Positions 36,019-45,638 of a stretch of 64,000 bases of DNA are shown here, piece after piece; position 1 is the first letter of the stretch; each line of letters starts with the position of its first letter. The DNA comes from Microbacterium sp. CSI-V (GTDB lineage Bacteria > Actinomycetota > Actinomycetes > Actinomycetales > Microbacteriaceae). The notes under the pieces are model-generated. The model was not told the origin of the DNA. It was given only the letters and a program-made list of their open reading frames with translations, and searched no databases. Position numbers and translations under genes: made by a program. The stretch spans positions 496,001 through 560,000 of the forward strand of contig NZ_MTQM01000009.1 of the NCBI RefSeq assembly GCF_001984105.1, written 5' to 3'.

Positions 36019-36645
36019 CTACTCGGCCGCCCGCACCTCGGCGGACAGGGCGCGGAGGCGGGACCGGAGGGCGCGGTCGGCGTCCCAGCCGTGCTCGCGG
36101 GCCAGCTGCACGAGGGCGAGGAGCGCGTCGCCGAGCTCGGACTCGTCGGCGGGGGCGAGCGGCGGGCGGCCGGCGACGACGCCGACCTGCGCGGCCTTGC
36201 CGAGCACCTTCTGCGCCAGGGCGAGCGAGGGCATGTGGGCCGAGACCCCGTCCAGCACGCTCGTGCGCTCGCGCTTCTCGGCCGCCTTCGCCGCGTTCCA
36301 GTGCACGAGCACCTCCTCGGGGGTGGATGCCACGGCGTCGCCGAACACGTGCGGGTGGCGGCGCACCATCTTCTCGGTGAGCGCGCGTGCCACGTCGTCG
36401 ATGTCGAACGGGTCGTCGGGGTCGCCCGCGGCGATCTCGGCGTGGAACAGCACCTGCCACAGCAGGTCGCCGAGCTCCTCCCGCAGATCGGCACGGGTCC
36501 CGGACTCCACGGCGTCGATGACCTCGGCGCTCTCCTCGACCAGATACGGCACGAGGTCGCGATGGTCGATCGTCTGCGTCCAGGCGCAGCGATCGCGCAC
36601 GGCACGCATCGTCTCGGCGGCCTCCCGCAGCGCGTCCTCGCTCAC
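36019..36645 (-). CDS. mazG: MazG-family nucleoside triphosphate pyrophosphohydrolase
   Basis: All-alpha NTP pyrophosphatase of 208 residues that cleans up non-canonical or excess NTPs. The Mg-binding core is EESAEVIDAVES then REELGDLLWQVLFHAEIA (the ExxE...ExxD pattern), with KMVRRHPHVFGD and the NWNxxK-like HWNAAKAAEK after it. Only one MazG domain is present, with a short helical C-terminus, as in actinobacteria. GTG at 36645 follows GAGGAGGGG. Confidence 0.93.
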   Translation of the reverse strand: MSEDALREAAETMRAVRDRCAWTQTIDHRDLVPYLVEESAEVIDAVESGTRADLREELGDLLWQVLFHAEIAAGDPDDPFDIDDVARALTEKMVRRHPHVFGDAVASTPEEVLVHWNAAKAAEKRERTSVLDGVSAHMPSLALAQKVLGKAAQVGVVAGRPPLAPADESELGDALLALVQLAREHGWDADRALRSRLRALSAEVRAAE

Positions 36646-36916
36646 GGCCCCTCCTCCTGCGGCACCGGCGCGCCACTGCCCCGAGTATCCCCCGGTGCGG
36701 GGTCTCGTGCGCCGAGGCCGGGCACGATCCGGCGGACCCAGCGCGCCGACGACGAACAGGGCCCGGGGCGACACGACGGAGGAGATTCCGGATGCCGCCA
36801 CCCGAGGCCACGCGAAATCCTGCGGCATCCGCCCCTCCCGCCCGGAGGATCTCCTGCGTCGTGCTCCCGCGACGGGGCGAAATGTACCGTGTGACATGGC
36901 CGCAACGTGACGCAAC

Positions 36917-36922
36917 TACTCT
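36917..36922 (+). promoter_or_regulatory. -10 of ppc (leaderless)
   Basis: TACTCT, 7 bp before the ppc GTG. The 284-bp gap between mazG and ppc holds this promoter and nothing else I recognise. Confidence 0.45.
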
Positions 36923-36929
36923 GGGGCGT

Positions 36930-39602
36930 GTGCGTGAACTGACCCCGACCGAGGCCATCGACCTCGTGGGCCGCTTCGAAGCCGGCCAAGAGCTTCCCGA
37001 ACAGATGCGCGCCGACGTGCGCCTCCTCGGCTCCCTGCTGGGCCGGGTGCTCCGCGAGAGCGGCTCCCCCGGCCTGTACGACGACGTGGAGAAGCTGCGG
37101 ACGGCGACGATCCAGGCGTACACCGACGAGACGCCCGAGGCGTTCGAGCGCGCGGCGGCCATCGCCGACGGCTTCTCGATCGCCCGCGCCGACGAGGTCG
37201 CCCGCGCGTTCACCGCGTACTTCCACCTCGTCAACCTCGTCGAGGAGCACCAGCGCGTCCGCGTCCTCCGCGAGCGCGGCGACCGCCCCTCGCGTGGCGG
37301 CACGCCCGACACGATCGCGGCCGCGTTCGAACGGCTCGCCGGCGAGCTCGGCGAGGAGACCGCCCTCTCCCGCCTCCAGTCGCTGCGATTCCACCCCGTC
37401 TTCACCGCCCACCCGACCGAGGCCCGCCGTCGTGCGATCTCGACGAGCATCCGCCGCCTGTCCGAGCTGCTCGGCGAGCACGATGCGGCCGCCGAGAACG
37501 AGGGCGAGGTCCGCCGCACCGAGCGACGCATGCTCGAGGAGATCGACACGCTGTGGCGCACCGCGCCGCTGCGTCGCGAGAAGCCCTCGCCGGTCGACGA
37601 GGTGCGCTCGGTGATGGCGGTGTTCGACGAGACGCTCTACACGGCGGTTCCGCGCGTCTACCGCCGGATCGACGACATCCTCCAGGGCGAGAACGCCGGG
37701 GCGAAGGCCCCCATTGTCAAGCCGTTCGTCCGCGTCGGCTCATGGGTCGGCGGCGACCGCGACGGCAACCCGTTCGTCACGGCATCCGTCACCCGCAAGG
37801 CCGCCGCGATCGCGAGCGAGCACGTCCTGCTGGGCCTCGAGCGCACGGCCCAGCGGGTCGGACGCGGCCTGACGCTGGATGCCGAGACCACCCCGCCCAG
37901 CGACGCCCTGCTCGCGCTCTGGAACCGGCTGCGCGCCGCCGACGAGGACGCCGCGGCCGAGATCGCCGAGCGCTCCCCCGCCGAGCCGCACCGACGGATC
38001 CTGCTGCTGCTCGCCCGCAAGATCGCCGCGACGCGCACGCGCAACGCCGACCTCGCCTACCGCGACCCCGAGCACCTCCTCGCCGACCTCCGCACCGTGC
38101 AGGACTCGCTGGTCTCCGCCGGCGCGGCCCGCCAGGCGTACGGCTCGCTGCAGCGCCTGATCTGGCAGGTCGAGACGTACGGCTTCCACCTCACGGAGCT
38201 CGAGGTGCGCCAGCACTCCGCCGTGCACCGCAAGGTGCTCGCCGAGCTGCGCTCGGGCGGGGCGCGCAGCGAGCTGACCGACGAGGTGCTCGACGTGTTC
38301 CGCTCCGTCGCCTACGTGCAGGAGCGCTTCGGGCCGCGTGCGGCCGGCCGCTACATCGTGTCGTTCACGCAATCCGCGGAAGACCTCGCGAACGTCCACG
38401 AGCTCGCGTCCTACGCCATGGGTCCGGGCGAGGCGCTCCCGGTGCTCGACGTCATCCCGCTGTTCGAGACTTTCGCCGATCTGCAGGCGGCCCCCGGCAT
38501 CCTGGCCGAGATCGTGGAGCACCCCGCGTTCGTCCGTCGCCTGGATGCCACCGGCCGCCGCCTTGAGGTCATGCTCGGCTACTCCGACTCGTCGAAGGAC
38601 GTCGGACCGGTCGCCGCGAACCTCGCCCTGTACGAGGCGCAGGCGAAGATCTCCACGTGGGCCGAGGCCGAGGGCATCGAGCTGACGCTCTTCCACGGCC
38701 GCGGCGGCGCGCTCGGTCGCGGCGGCGGCCCCGCCAACTCCGCGATCCTCGCGCAGCCCCCGCACTCTGTCGACGGCCGCTTCAAGCTCACCGAGCAGGG
38801 CGAGGTCATCTTCGCCCGCTACGGCGACCCCGACATCGCGATGCGGCACATCGACCAGGTCGCGGCGGCCGTGCTCACGGCATCCTCGCCCTCGATCGAA
38901 CGCCGCAACCGCGGAGCGGCCGAGGCGTTCGCCGAGGTGGCGGCGACGATGGACGTCGCCTCGCGCGAGCGGTTCTTCGCGCTGGTGAAGGCACCCGGCT
39001 TCGCGCCGTGGTTCGCGACCGTGACGCCCATGGAGGAGCTCGGTCACCTCGCACTCGGTTCGCGGCCCGCCCGCCGCGGGCTGTCGGTCGAGTCGCTCGA
39101 AGACCTCCGCGCCATCCCGTGGGTGTTCTCGTGGACGCAGGCGCGCATCAACCTCGCCGGATGGTTCGGCCTCGGCACCGCCCTCGACGCGGTCGGCGAC
39201 GAGCAGCGCCTCCGCGACGCGTACGAGCAGTGGCCGCTGTTCCGCACGATGATCGACAACGTCGCGATGAGCCTCGCCAAGGCCGACGAACGCATCGCCC
39301 GCCGCTACCTGGCCCTCGGCGACCGGGACGACCTCGCCCAGCTCGTCATGGACGAGATGCTCCTCACCCGCACGTGGGTCGAGCGCATCACCGGCGGCGA
39401 ACTGCTCGGCAACAAGCCGGTGCTGCAGCGTGCCGTGAAGATGCGCAGCCCGTACGTCGACGCGCTGTCGCTCCTGCAGCTGCGCGCCCTGCGCGCGCTG
39501 CGCGACACCCACGCGGAAGACCCGACCCCGGATGCCGAGCACCAGCGCCTGCTGCTGCTGTCGGTGAGCGGTGTGGCCGCGGGTCTGCAGAACACGGGCT
39601 GA
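36930..39602 (+). CDS. ppc: phosphoenolpyruvate carboxylase
   Basis: Anaplerotic enzyme making oxaloacetate from PEP and bicarbonate, 890 residues. The catalytic His is in VFTAHPTEARRR, further active-site segments are GSWVGGDRDGNPFV, MLGYSDSSKDVG, LFHGRGGALGRGGGP, and the protein ends in the invariant QNTG. GTG at 36930 is the leaderless start. A shared hairpin terminator lies between it and the convergent hexapeptide-repeat gene. Confidence 0.97.
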   Translation: MRELTPTEAIDLVGRFEAGQELPEQMRADVRLLGSLLGRVLRESGSPGLYDDVEKLRTATIQAYTDETPEAFERAAAIADGFSIARADEVARAFTAYFHLVNLVEEHQRVRVLRERGDRPSRGGTPDTIAAAFERLAGELGEETALSRLQSLRFHPVFTAHPTEARRRAISTSIRRLSELLGEHDAAAENEGEVRRTERRMLEEIDTLWRTAPLRREKPSPVDEVRSVMAVFDETLYTAVPRVYRRIDDILQGENAGAKAPIVKPFVRVGSWVGGDRDGNPFVTASVTRKAAAIASEHVLLGLERTAQRVGRGLTLDAETTPPSDALLALWNRLRAADEDAAAEIAERSPAEPHRRILLLLARKIAATRTRNADLAYRDPEHLLADLRTVQDSLVSAGAARQAYGSLQRLIWQVETYGFHLTELEVRQHSAVHRKVLAELRSGGARSELTDEVLDVFRSVAYVQERFGPRAAGRYIVSFTQSAEDLANVHELASYAMGPGEALPVLDVIPLFETFADLQAAPGILAEIVEHPAFVRRLDATGRRLEVMLGYSDSSKDVGPVAANLALYEAQAKISTWAEAEGIELTLFHGRGGALGRGGGPANSAILAQPPHSVDGRFKLTEQGEVIFARYGDPDIAMRHIDQVAAAVLTASSPSIERRNRGAAEAFAEVAATMDVASRERFFALVKAPGFAPWFATVTPMEELGHLALGSRPARRGLSVESLEDLRAIPWVFSWTQARINLAGWFGLGTALDAVGDEQRLRDAYEQWPLFRTMIDNVAMSLAKADERIARRYLALGDRDDLAQLVMDEMLLTRTWVERITGGELLGNKPVLQRAVKMRSPYVDALSLLQLRALRALRDTHAEDPTPDAEHQRLLLLSVSGVAAGLQNTG

Positions 39603-39615
39603 TCCGGTCCCACTT

Positions 39616-39651
39616 GGAAGCGCCGGCGTCCTCCGGGACGTCGGCGCTTCC
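39616..39651. terminator. ppc terminator (bidirectional)
   Basis: A 16-bp stem with one G-U pair (GGAAGCGCCGGCGTCC) and a 4-nt loop, 13 bp after the ppc stop. Confidence 0.8.
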
Positions 39652-39668
39652 GCGTCTCCGGGGCCCGC

Positions 39669-40268
39669 TCAGTCGAGGTGCCGGTCGTGCGCGTGCCGGG
39701 CGAGGCTGCGTCCGTAGCGTTCGGTCAGCTGCACCATGAGGTCGGGCGTCTCGCGGTCGAGGCCGAAGACGTATCCGGGGAAATCGAGTTCCTTCTGTGC
39801 GGCCCAGATCTCGTCGTGCCGGTCGGGCGAGAGCAGCTGCACGGGGTCGCCGACGGCCACCCAGCCGATCGGGACGACGGTCTCGGCGGGCAGGACGGTG
39901 CGCAGGTGCACGATCGCGTTGATGCGCACTTCGCTGCGGTCGCCGATCTCGGCTCCGTTGAAGACGCGGGTGCCCGTGGCCAGGAACACCTCCTCGCCGA
40001 TGTCGGCTCCCGCGACGCTCGCCATCGGGCCGATGAGCGTGTGCGCGCCTACGTGCACCGCGTGGGTGGAGCTCGCTCGCAGCAGCGCGTTCTCCATCAC
40101 GATGGTGTTCTCCCCCAGCACGATCCGGCTGCCTTCGGCCGTGAGGACCGCGCCGTGGAGGACCTGGCATCCGGGGCCGATCGTCACATCACCGCTGATG
40201 ACCGCGGTGGGGGCGACGACGGCGTCGGGGTGGATGCGGGGCTCGGCCCCGAGGTGAGCGAAGCGCAT
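39669..40268 (-). CDS. gamma-carbonic-anhydrase-like hexapeptide repeat protein
   Basis: 199 residues forming a left-handed beta-helix from hexapeptide repeats (IHPDAVVAPTAVISGDVTIG through ADIGEEVFLATGTRVFNG), then a C-terminal helix. Closest to the gamma carbonic anhydrase/YrdA group. However, the usual zinc-binding triplet is not clearly present: histidines remain in VLHGA, THAVH and AHTLIG, but the GHxA...H pattern is degenerate. It may be a non-carbonic-anhydrase member or an acyltransferase. Convergent with ppc. Confidence 0.8.
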   Translation of the reverse strand: MRFAHLGAEPRIHPDAVVAPTAVISGDVTIGPGCQVLHGAVLTAEGSRIVLGENTIVMENALLRASSTHAVHVGAHTLIGPMASVAGADIGEEVFLATGTRVFNGAEIGDRSEVRINAIVHLRTVLPAETVVPIGWVAVGDPVQLLSPDRHDEIWAAQKELDFPGYVFGLDRETPDLMVQLTERYGRSLARHAHDRHLD

Positions 40269-40329
40269 GGCGGCGTCCTTCCCGTCGGTGCCCGTCAGCG
40301 TAGTCCCGCGAGCCGGGGCGAGGACACGC

Positions 40330-40545
40330 TCACTCGCGGTCGTAGGCGAAGACGGCGTCGAGACCGACCCCGAACTCGCCGGCGATCTGGAACGCCAGCT
40401 CCAGGCTCGGCGAATACCGCCCCTGCTCGATCGCGATGACCGTCTGTCGTGTGACGCCCAGTCGACGGGCGAGTTCGGCCTGGGTGGTCCCCGCGCGTTC
40501 GCGATGCTCGCGAATGGTGTTCGTGACGCGCGTGGGCTTGGCCAT
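40330..40545 (-). CDS. small XRE-family regulator
   Basis: 71-residue Cro/CI-type helix-turn-helix protein ([40 protein letters not shown]) with no effector domain. This family is typically encoded with a small membrane protein. It is translated after the membrane gene through a 1-bp TGATG overlap. It probably binds the TGTCAA-n6-TTGACA sites in the divergent promoter region upstream, controlling its own operon and the oxidoreductase gene. Confidence 0.9.
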   Translation of the reverse strand: MAKPTRVTNTIREHRERAGTTQAELARRLGVTRQTVIAIEQGRYSPSLELAFQIAGEFGVGLDAVFAYDRE

Positions 40546-40979
40546 CACGGCATCCCCCGGTAGTACAGGCCGAGCCGCGCGAGGCTGCCGATGATCGCGG
40601 ACAGGGCGAAGCCGGCGTACACGGCATTCGCGATCCAGAATAGGGGCGCCTGGACGGCGCACAGCACCAGCGCCGCCAATCCCCCGAACACGAGGAAGGC
40701 CTGGCCGACGCGGTCACCCTGCGTGGCGATCTCGCGATCACGCACGTCGGAGCGGTGGTCGGTATCGGGATCGCGGCGTGACTGCACGATCCCCCACACG
40801 ATGCTCACGGCGATCGCGACGATGATGCCGGCGACGATGGTCGAGACCATCGGCCACACCCAGTCGATGCGGCCGACGGGGGTGTCCCGGGCGATCACGA
40901 ACATCCACACCGTGTAGACGATCACCCCGGGGACACTGGCGACCAGCCCCGCCCAGGTGTTGCGCTCCTCGAACGACAT
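40545..40979 (-). CDS. four-helix membrane protein paired with XRE regulator
   Basis: 144 residues, four predicted transmembrane helices in two hairpins separated by a hydrophilic loop ([20 protein letters not shown]). Similar proteins (DUF2178-like) accompany 70-residue XRE regulators in many Gram-positives; function unknown. ATG at 40979 follows GGAGG. The promoter is well formed (TTGACA - 17 bp - TACGGT on the minus strand) and is overlapped by an operator. Confidence 0.8.
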   Translation of the reverse strand: MSFEERNTWAGLVASVPGVIVYTVWMFVIARDTPVGRIDWVWPMVSTIVAGIIVAIAVSIVWGIVQSRRDPDTDHRSDVRDREIATQGDRVGQAFLVFGGLAALVLCAVQAPLFWIANAVYAGFALSAIIGSLARLGLYYRGMP

Positions 40980-40990
40980 CGGGGCCTCCA

Positions 40991-41008
40991 TGTAAAGAAA
41001 ACTTGACA
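40991..41008. promoter_or_regulatory. operator A, TGTAAA-n6-TTGACA
   Basis: TGTAAAGAAAACTTGACA, an imperfect palindrome of the same form as operator B. It is unusually AT-rich for this genome and overlaps the -35 of the plus-strand oxidoreductase promoter. Confidence 0.6.
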
Positions 41009-41036
41009 TAGCGACCGTAGAACGGGCACGATCCGG

Positions 41037-41054
41037 TGTCAACAATCTTTGACA
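41037..41054. promoter_or_regulatory. operator B, TGTCAA-n6-TTGACA
   Basis: TGTCAACAATCTTTGACA, perfect 6-bp arms. Its reverse complement provides the TTGACA -35 of the minus-strand promoter; the -10 TACGGT is 17 bp further on. Confidence 0.65.
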
Positions 41055-41067
41055 CTCAGGAGTCATC

Positions 41068-42021
41068 ATGGACATGAACGCGGCCGTCGTCGACACCTAC
41101 GGATCGCCCGAGGTCGTCCGCATCCAGCGCCGCCCCCGCCCGCGCGCCGCCCGGGGCGACGTCGTCGTCGACGTCTCAGCGGCATCGGTCAACAGCGGCG
41201 ACGCCCGGATCCGCGGCGCGCGCTTCCCGCGGGGCTTCGGCGTCCCCGCCCGGATCGCGCTGGGCGTGCGGCGGCCCCGTCGACCGGTGCTCGGCGTGGC
41301 CCTGTCGGGACGCGTGGTCGAGACGGGCCCGAGGACGACCGATCTGCGACCGGGCGATCGCGTGTGCGGAATGACCGACATGCGCATGGGCGCGCACGCC
41401 GAGTACGTCAGCGTCCCCGAGGGGCGACTGGTGCGGATCCCCGACGGGGTGAGCGACGACCACGCCGCCGCCGTGCTGTTCGGAGGAACCACCGCCCTGT
41501 GGTTCCTCCGGGACCGCGCGCGGGTGCGTCCCGGCGAGCACGTCCTCGTGATCGGCGGTGCGGGTGCCGTCGGCACCCACGCCGTGCAGCTGGCCCGGTC
41601 TCTCGGGGCAGAGGTCACGGCCACGGCGAGCGCCGGGAACCTGACGCTGCTCTCGCGCCTCGGGGCCCATCACGCGGTGGACCGCACGGCGGTTCCGCTG
41701 TCCGACCTCCCGGGTCCGTACGACGTCGTCTTCGACACCGTCGGCGCCCTCCACCCGGCCACCGCCGCACCCCTGCTCACGGCCGAGGGGCGGGCGATCC
41801 TCGCGGCGGCAACCCTCGCCGAAACCCTCGTGCGGAGGTCGCGTGTGATCACCGGAACCGCCGGCGCGGGCCGGGAACTCGTGAGCGACCTGCTCGACCG
41901 GGTCGCCGCGGGCACCCTCACGCCCGTGATCGAGACGACGCTCCCCCTGGACCGGATCGCCGAAGCGCACGCCCGCGTGGACTCCGGACACAAGGTGGGC
42001 AGCATCCTGGTGCGCCCGTGA
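41068..42021 (+). CDS. NAD(P)-dependent quinone oxidoreductase-like MDR protein
   Basis: 317-residue medium-chain dehydrogenase/reductase without the zinc ligands, so a quinone-oxidoreductase/enoyl-reductase type. The Rossmann motif is VLVIGGAGAVGTHAVQLARSLGA; the N-terminal GroES-like fold has SAASVNSGDARIRG. The segment at residues about 60-75 (LGVRRPRRPVLGVALSGRV) is typical. It starts at ATG 41068 with AGGAG upstream. It is divergent from the XRE/membrane operon and probably co-regulated through two operators. Confidence 0.88.
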   Translation: MDMNAAVVDTYGSPEVVRIQRRPRPRAARGDVVVDVSAASVNSGDARIRGARFPRGFGVPARIALGVRRPRRPVLGVALSGRVVETGPRTTDLRPGDRVCGMTDMRMGAHAEYVSVPEGRLVRIPDGVSDDHAAAVLFGGTTALWFLRDRARVRPGEHVLVIGGAGAVGTHAVQLARSLGAEVTATASAGNLTLLSRLGAHHAVDRTAVPLSDLPGPYDVVFDTVGALHPATAAPLLTAEGRAILAAATLAETLVRRSRVITGTAGAGRELVSDLLDRVAAGTLTPVIETTLPLDRIAEAHARVDSGHKVGSILVRP

Positions 42022-42037
42022 GCGGGTGGCCGCCCGA

Positions 42038-45000
42038 TCAGGCGGAAGCGCCCTCCGATTTCTTCGCGGCCGGCAGCGGCCAGAGCGCGTCGAGGAGCTG
42101 GCGGACCCAGGCGATGAGGTTCGCGTCGTCGGCGTCCTGCGGGAGCGGGACGACCATGGCATCCCCGTTCGCGACGAGTTTCGCCTTGGGGTAGAGACGC
42201 TGGAGACGCACGCGCATCGAATCGGGCAGGTGCGCCGGGGCGATCCGCAGGTTCGACCCCATCGCCACGACGTCGGCGAGCCCCGCCTGTGCGGCGCGCC
42301 GCCGCAGGCGCGCGACGGCGATGAGTCCCTCGACCTCTGTCGGCGGCTCGCCGTAGCGGTCGCGGAGTTCCTCGACCACGAGATCGATCGCGTCGTCCTT
42401 GGCGGTGGCGGATGCCGCGGCCGACAGCTTCTGGTACGCCTCGAGGCGGAGGCGCTCGCTGTCGATGTAGGTCTCGGGCAGGCGCGCATCCACGGGGAGT
42501 TCGAGGCGCAGCTCGGTGGGTCCGTCGGTGTCCTCGCCGCGGAACGTGGCGACGGCTTCCCCGATCATGCGGAGGTACAGGTCGAAGCCGACGCCCGCGA
42601 TGTGACCGGCCTGCTCGGCGCCCAGGAGGTTTCCGGCGCCGCGCAGCTCCAGGTCTTTCAGCGCGACCTGCATGCCGCTGCCGAGGTCGTTGTTGACCGC
42701 GATCGTCTCGAGACGGTCGGCGGCGGTCTCGGACAGCGGCTTCATCTCGTCGTACAGGAAGTACGCGTAGGCGCGGTCGCGCCCGCGACCCACGCGACCG
42801 CGGAGCTGGTGCAGCTGCGACAGGCCGTACTTGTCGGCGCGGTCGATGATGATCGTGTTCGCGTTCGAGATGTCGAGGCCGGTCTCGATGATGGTGGTCG
42901 ACACGAGCACATCGGCGCGGCGCTCCCAGAAGTCGTCGACGACCTGTTCCAGAGCGTGCTCCCCCATCTGGCCGTGGGCGACCACGATGCGCGCCTCGGG
43001 CACGAGCTCGGCGAGGTGCGCGGCGACCCGCTGGATCGAGGAGACGCGGTTGTGCACGTAGAACACCTGTCCCTCGCGCAGCAGCTCGCGGCGGATCGCC
43101 GCGGCGATCTGCTTGTCGTTGCGCGGCCCCACGTACGACAGGATCGGATGCCGGTCCTCGGGCGGCGTGGCGAGCGTCGACATCTCGCGGATGCCGGTGA
43201 CCGCCATCTCGAGCGTGCGCGGGATGGGTGTGGCGCTCATCGCGAGGATGTCGACGTTGGTCTTGAGCTTCTTGAGCGAGTCCTTGTGCTCGACGCCGAA
43301 GCGCTGCTCCTCGTCGATGATCATGAGGCCGAGGTCTTTGAAGATCACCTTCTCGGTGAGGATGCGGTGCGTCCCGATGACCATGTCGACGGTTCCGTCG
43401 GTCAGGCCCGCGAGCGTCGCCTTCGCCTCCTTGTCGCTCTGGAAGCGCGAGAGCGGCCGGACCGTCACGGGGAAACCGGCGAAGCGCTCGGCGAAGGTCT
43501 CGAGGTGCTGCTTCACCAGGAGGGTGGTGGGGACGAGCATCGCGACCTGCTTGCCGTCCTGGATGGCCTTGAACGCGGCGCGCACCGCCACCTCGGTCTT
43601 GCCGAAGCCGACGTCGCCCGAGAGCAGGCGATCCATGGGGATGGGCTTTTCCATGTCGGCCTTGATCTCGTCGATCGTCTGCAGCTGGTCCTGCGTCTCG
43701 GCGAACGGGAACGCCTCTTCGAGCTCGCGTTGCCACGGTGTGTCGGGACCGAAGGCGTAGCCCTTGGATGCCATCCGCGCCGAGTACAGCTTGACCAGCT
43801 CGACCGCGATGTCTCGGACGGCCTTGCGCGCGCGACCCTTCGCCGCCGCCCAGTCGCTGCCGCCCATCTTCGACAGCACGGGCGCCTCGCCGCCGACGTA
43901 CTTCGAGAGCAGATCGAGCTGGTCGGTGGGGACGAAGAGCTTGTCGCCGGGGTAGCCGCGCTTCGCGGGCGCGTACTCCAGGACGAGGTACTCCTTGGTG
44001 GTCTTCACGGCGTTGCGACCGCCGCTGGAGACCTCTCGCTGGGTGAGCTCGAGGAACTTGCCGATGCCGTGGGTGGCGTGCACGACTACGTCGCCCGGCT
44101 TGAGCTGCAGCGGATCGACGACGTTGCGCCGACGCGACGCGAGCTTCTTGGCCCCGCGGTTGTCGCCGCCGACCGACCGCCCGTAGAACTCGGTCTCGGT
44201 GATGACCGCGAACTTGATCTCCGTCAGCTCGAACCCGCGCTCCAGCGGCGCGCACACGACGTGTGCGACGCCCGGCTCGGGCGGGGTGTGCACGTCGTCG
44301 ACCTTGCGGGCGGCGATCCCCCGTTCGGCGAGGACGTCACGCGCACGGTCGACGAGCCCGGGACCGGATGCCGTGACCACGACGGCCCAGCCTTCCGCGA
44401 GAAGTGCCCCGACGTGCGCCGTCGCCCCGTCGACGTTGCCCTGGAACGACGGAACGGGGTCGGCCTTCACCCGCTGGGCCGAGTCGTCGGCGACGACGAG
44501 GCCCTCGGCCTCGGCATCCACCGCCCCCGAGTCGAACGCGCTCAGCCGCCACCACACGCCGCCGCGACCGCTCGCGATCTCGTGCAGATCGTCGAGCGTC
44601 ACGAAATCGCCGGCACCCAGGTCGACCGGCGTGTCGGCTCCCGCCGTCGCGGCCGACCACGCGGCCTCGAGGAACTCGCGGTTCGTGTCGCCCAGCGTCG
44701 TGGCGCGCGCGAGGGACCGCTCGGGGTCGACGAGCGCGACGGCGCTCCCACCCGGCAGATAGTCCGCGATCGTGACGAGGTCGTCGACGAGAACGGGGAT
44801 CAGGGACTCCATGCCCTCGGCCGGAATGCCCTCGGCCATCTTCTCGAGGAGCTGGCGCAGCCCCGGGTAGCCGTCCCGCAGCTCGGCGGCGCGCTCGCGC
44901 ACCTCCGCGGTGAGCAGCAGCTCGCGGCTCGGGACGAGCGAGACCTCGGACACCTCGCCGGGCAGCGAACGCTGGTCGGCGACGGAGAACGCGCGGATCT

Positions 45001-45625
45001 GGTCGACCTCGTCCCCGAAGAACTCGACACGGTAGGGGTGGTCGGCGACCGGCGGGAACACGTCCAGGATGCCGCCGCGCACGGCGAACTCGCCGCGACG
45101 CGAGACCATGTCGACGCGGTGATACGCCAGCTCCACCAATCGGATGGTGACCGCCTCGAGCTCGCGCCCGCGCCCTCCCACGCGCAGGTGCACCGGCTCG
45201 ACGTCGCCGAGACCGGGCGCCAGCGGCTGCAGCGCGCTGCGGACCGAGGCGGTGACCACGAGCGGCACCGATCCGTCCCAGGCCGCGACGCGGCGCAGCA
45301 CGTCCAGGCGACGACCGACCGTCTCGGGGCTCGGGCTGAGGCGCTCGTGCGGCAGCGTCTCCCACGCCGGAAAATGCAGCACCTGCGCACCGGGGAGCAC
45401 GGCCTCGAGGGCGGGTCCGAGCGACTCCGCGCGGCGTCCGGTCGGCGCGATCACGAGGACCGCGCCCGGCGCACCCGCGCTTCGTCGATGCTCGAGGAGA
45501 CCGGCGATGACGGGCGCATCGAGCCCGTCGACGAGGGAGAGAGACAGATCGGAGGATGCCGCGGCAGCGGCCTCCCGGTACGACTCAGCCTGCTCGAGGG
45601 CGCGCACGATCCCGGGAACTGTCAC
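42038..45625 (-). CDS. mfd: transcription-repair coupling factor Mfd
   Basis: 1195-residue translocase that removes stalled RNA polymerase and recruits UvrAB. The N-terminal UvrB-like region, the RNA-polymerase-interaction (CarD-like) domain at about 490-560 (LKPGDVVVHATHGIGKFLEL), the helicase core with Walker A SGDVGFGKTEVAVRAAF and IIDEEQRFGVEHKD, and the C-terminal TRCF domain are all present. GTG at 45625 has a TAGGAT -10 7 bp upstream; an ATG nine bases earlier overlaps that -10. Confidence 0.96.
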   Translation of the reverse strand: MTVPGIVRALEQAESYREAAAAASSDLSLSLVDGLDAPVIAGLLEHRRSAGAPGAVLVIAPTGRRAESLGPALEAVLPGAQVLHFPAWETLPHERLSPSPETVGRRLDVLRRVAAWDGSVPLVVTASVRSALQPLAPGLGDVEPVHLRVGGRGRELEAVTIRLVELAYHRVDMVSRRGEFAVRGGILDVFPPVADHPYRVEFFGDEVDQIRAFSVADQRSLPGEVSEVSLVPSRELLLTAEVRERAAELRDGYPGLRQLLEKMAEGIPAEGMESLIPVLVDDLVTIADYLPGGSAVALVDPERSLARATTLGDTNREFLEAAWSAATAGADTPVDLGAGDFVTLDDLHEIASGRGGVWWRLSAFDSGAVDAEAEGLVVADDSAQRVKADPVPSFQGNVDGATAHVGALLAEGWAVVVTASGPGLVDRARDVLAERGIAARKVDDVHTPPEPGVAHVVCAPLERGFELTEIKFAVITETEFYGRSVGGDNRGAKKLASRRRNVVDPLQLKPGDVVVHATHGIGKFLELTQREVSSGGRNAVKTTKEYLVLEYAPAKRGYPGDKLFVPTDQLDLLSKYVGGEAPVLSKMGGSDWAAAKGRARKAVRDIAVELVKLYSARMASKGYAFGPDTPWQRELEEAFPFAETQDQLQTIDEIKADMEKPIPMDRLLSGDVGFGKTEVAVRAAFKAIQDGKQVAMLVPTTLLVKQHLETFAERFAGFPVTVRPLSRFQSDKEAKATLAGLTDGTVDMVIGTHRILTEKVIFKDLGLMIIDEEQRFGVEHKDSLKKLKTNVDILAMSATPIPRTLEMAVTGIREMSTLATPPEDRHPILSYVGPRNDKQIAAAIRRELLREGQVFYVHNRVSSIQRVAAHLAELVPEARIVVAHGQMGEHALEQVVDDFWERRADVLVSTTIIETGLDISNANTIIIDRADKYGLSQLHQLRGRVGRGRDRAYAYFLYDEMKPLSETAADRLETIAVNNDLGSGMQVALKDLELRGAGNLLGAEQAGHIAGVGFDLYLRMIGEAVATFRGEDTDGPTELRLELPVDARLPETYIDSERLRLEAYQKLSAAASATAKDDAIDLVVEELRDRYGEPPTEVEGLIAVARLRRRAAQAGLADVVAMGSNLRIAPAHLPDSMRVRLQRLYPKAKLVANGDAMVVPLPQDADDANLIAWVRQLLDALWPLPAAKKSEGASA

Positions 45626-45632
45626 TCGACAC

Positions 45633-45638
45633 ATCCTA
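45633..45638 (-). promoter_or_regulatory. -10 of mfd (leaderless)
   Basis: TAGGAT on the minus strand, 7 bp before GTG 45625. Confidence 0.5.

Noticed and set aside
36646..36915. N-terminal extension of MazG from the upstream open frame
   Set aside because: The extension is Arg/Pro-rich, unrelated to MazG, and GTG 36645 has a strong GAGGAGG site.
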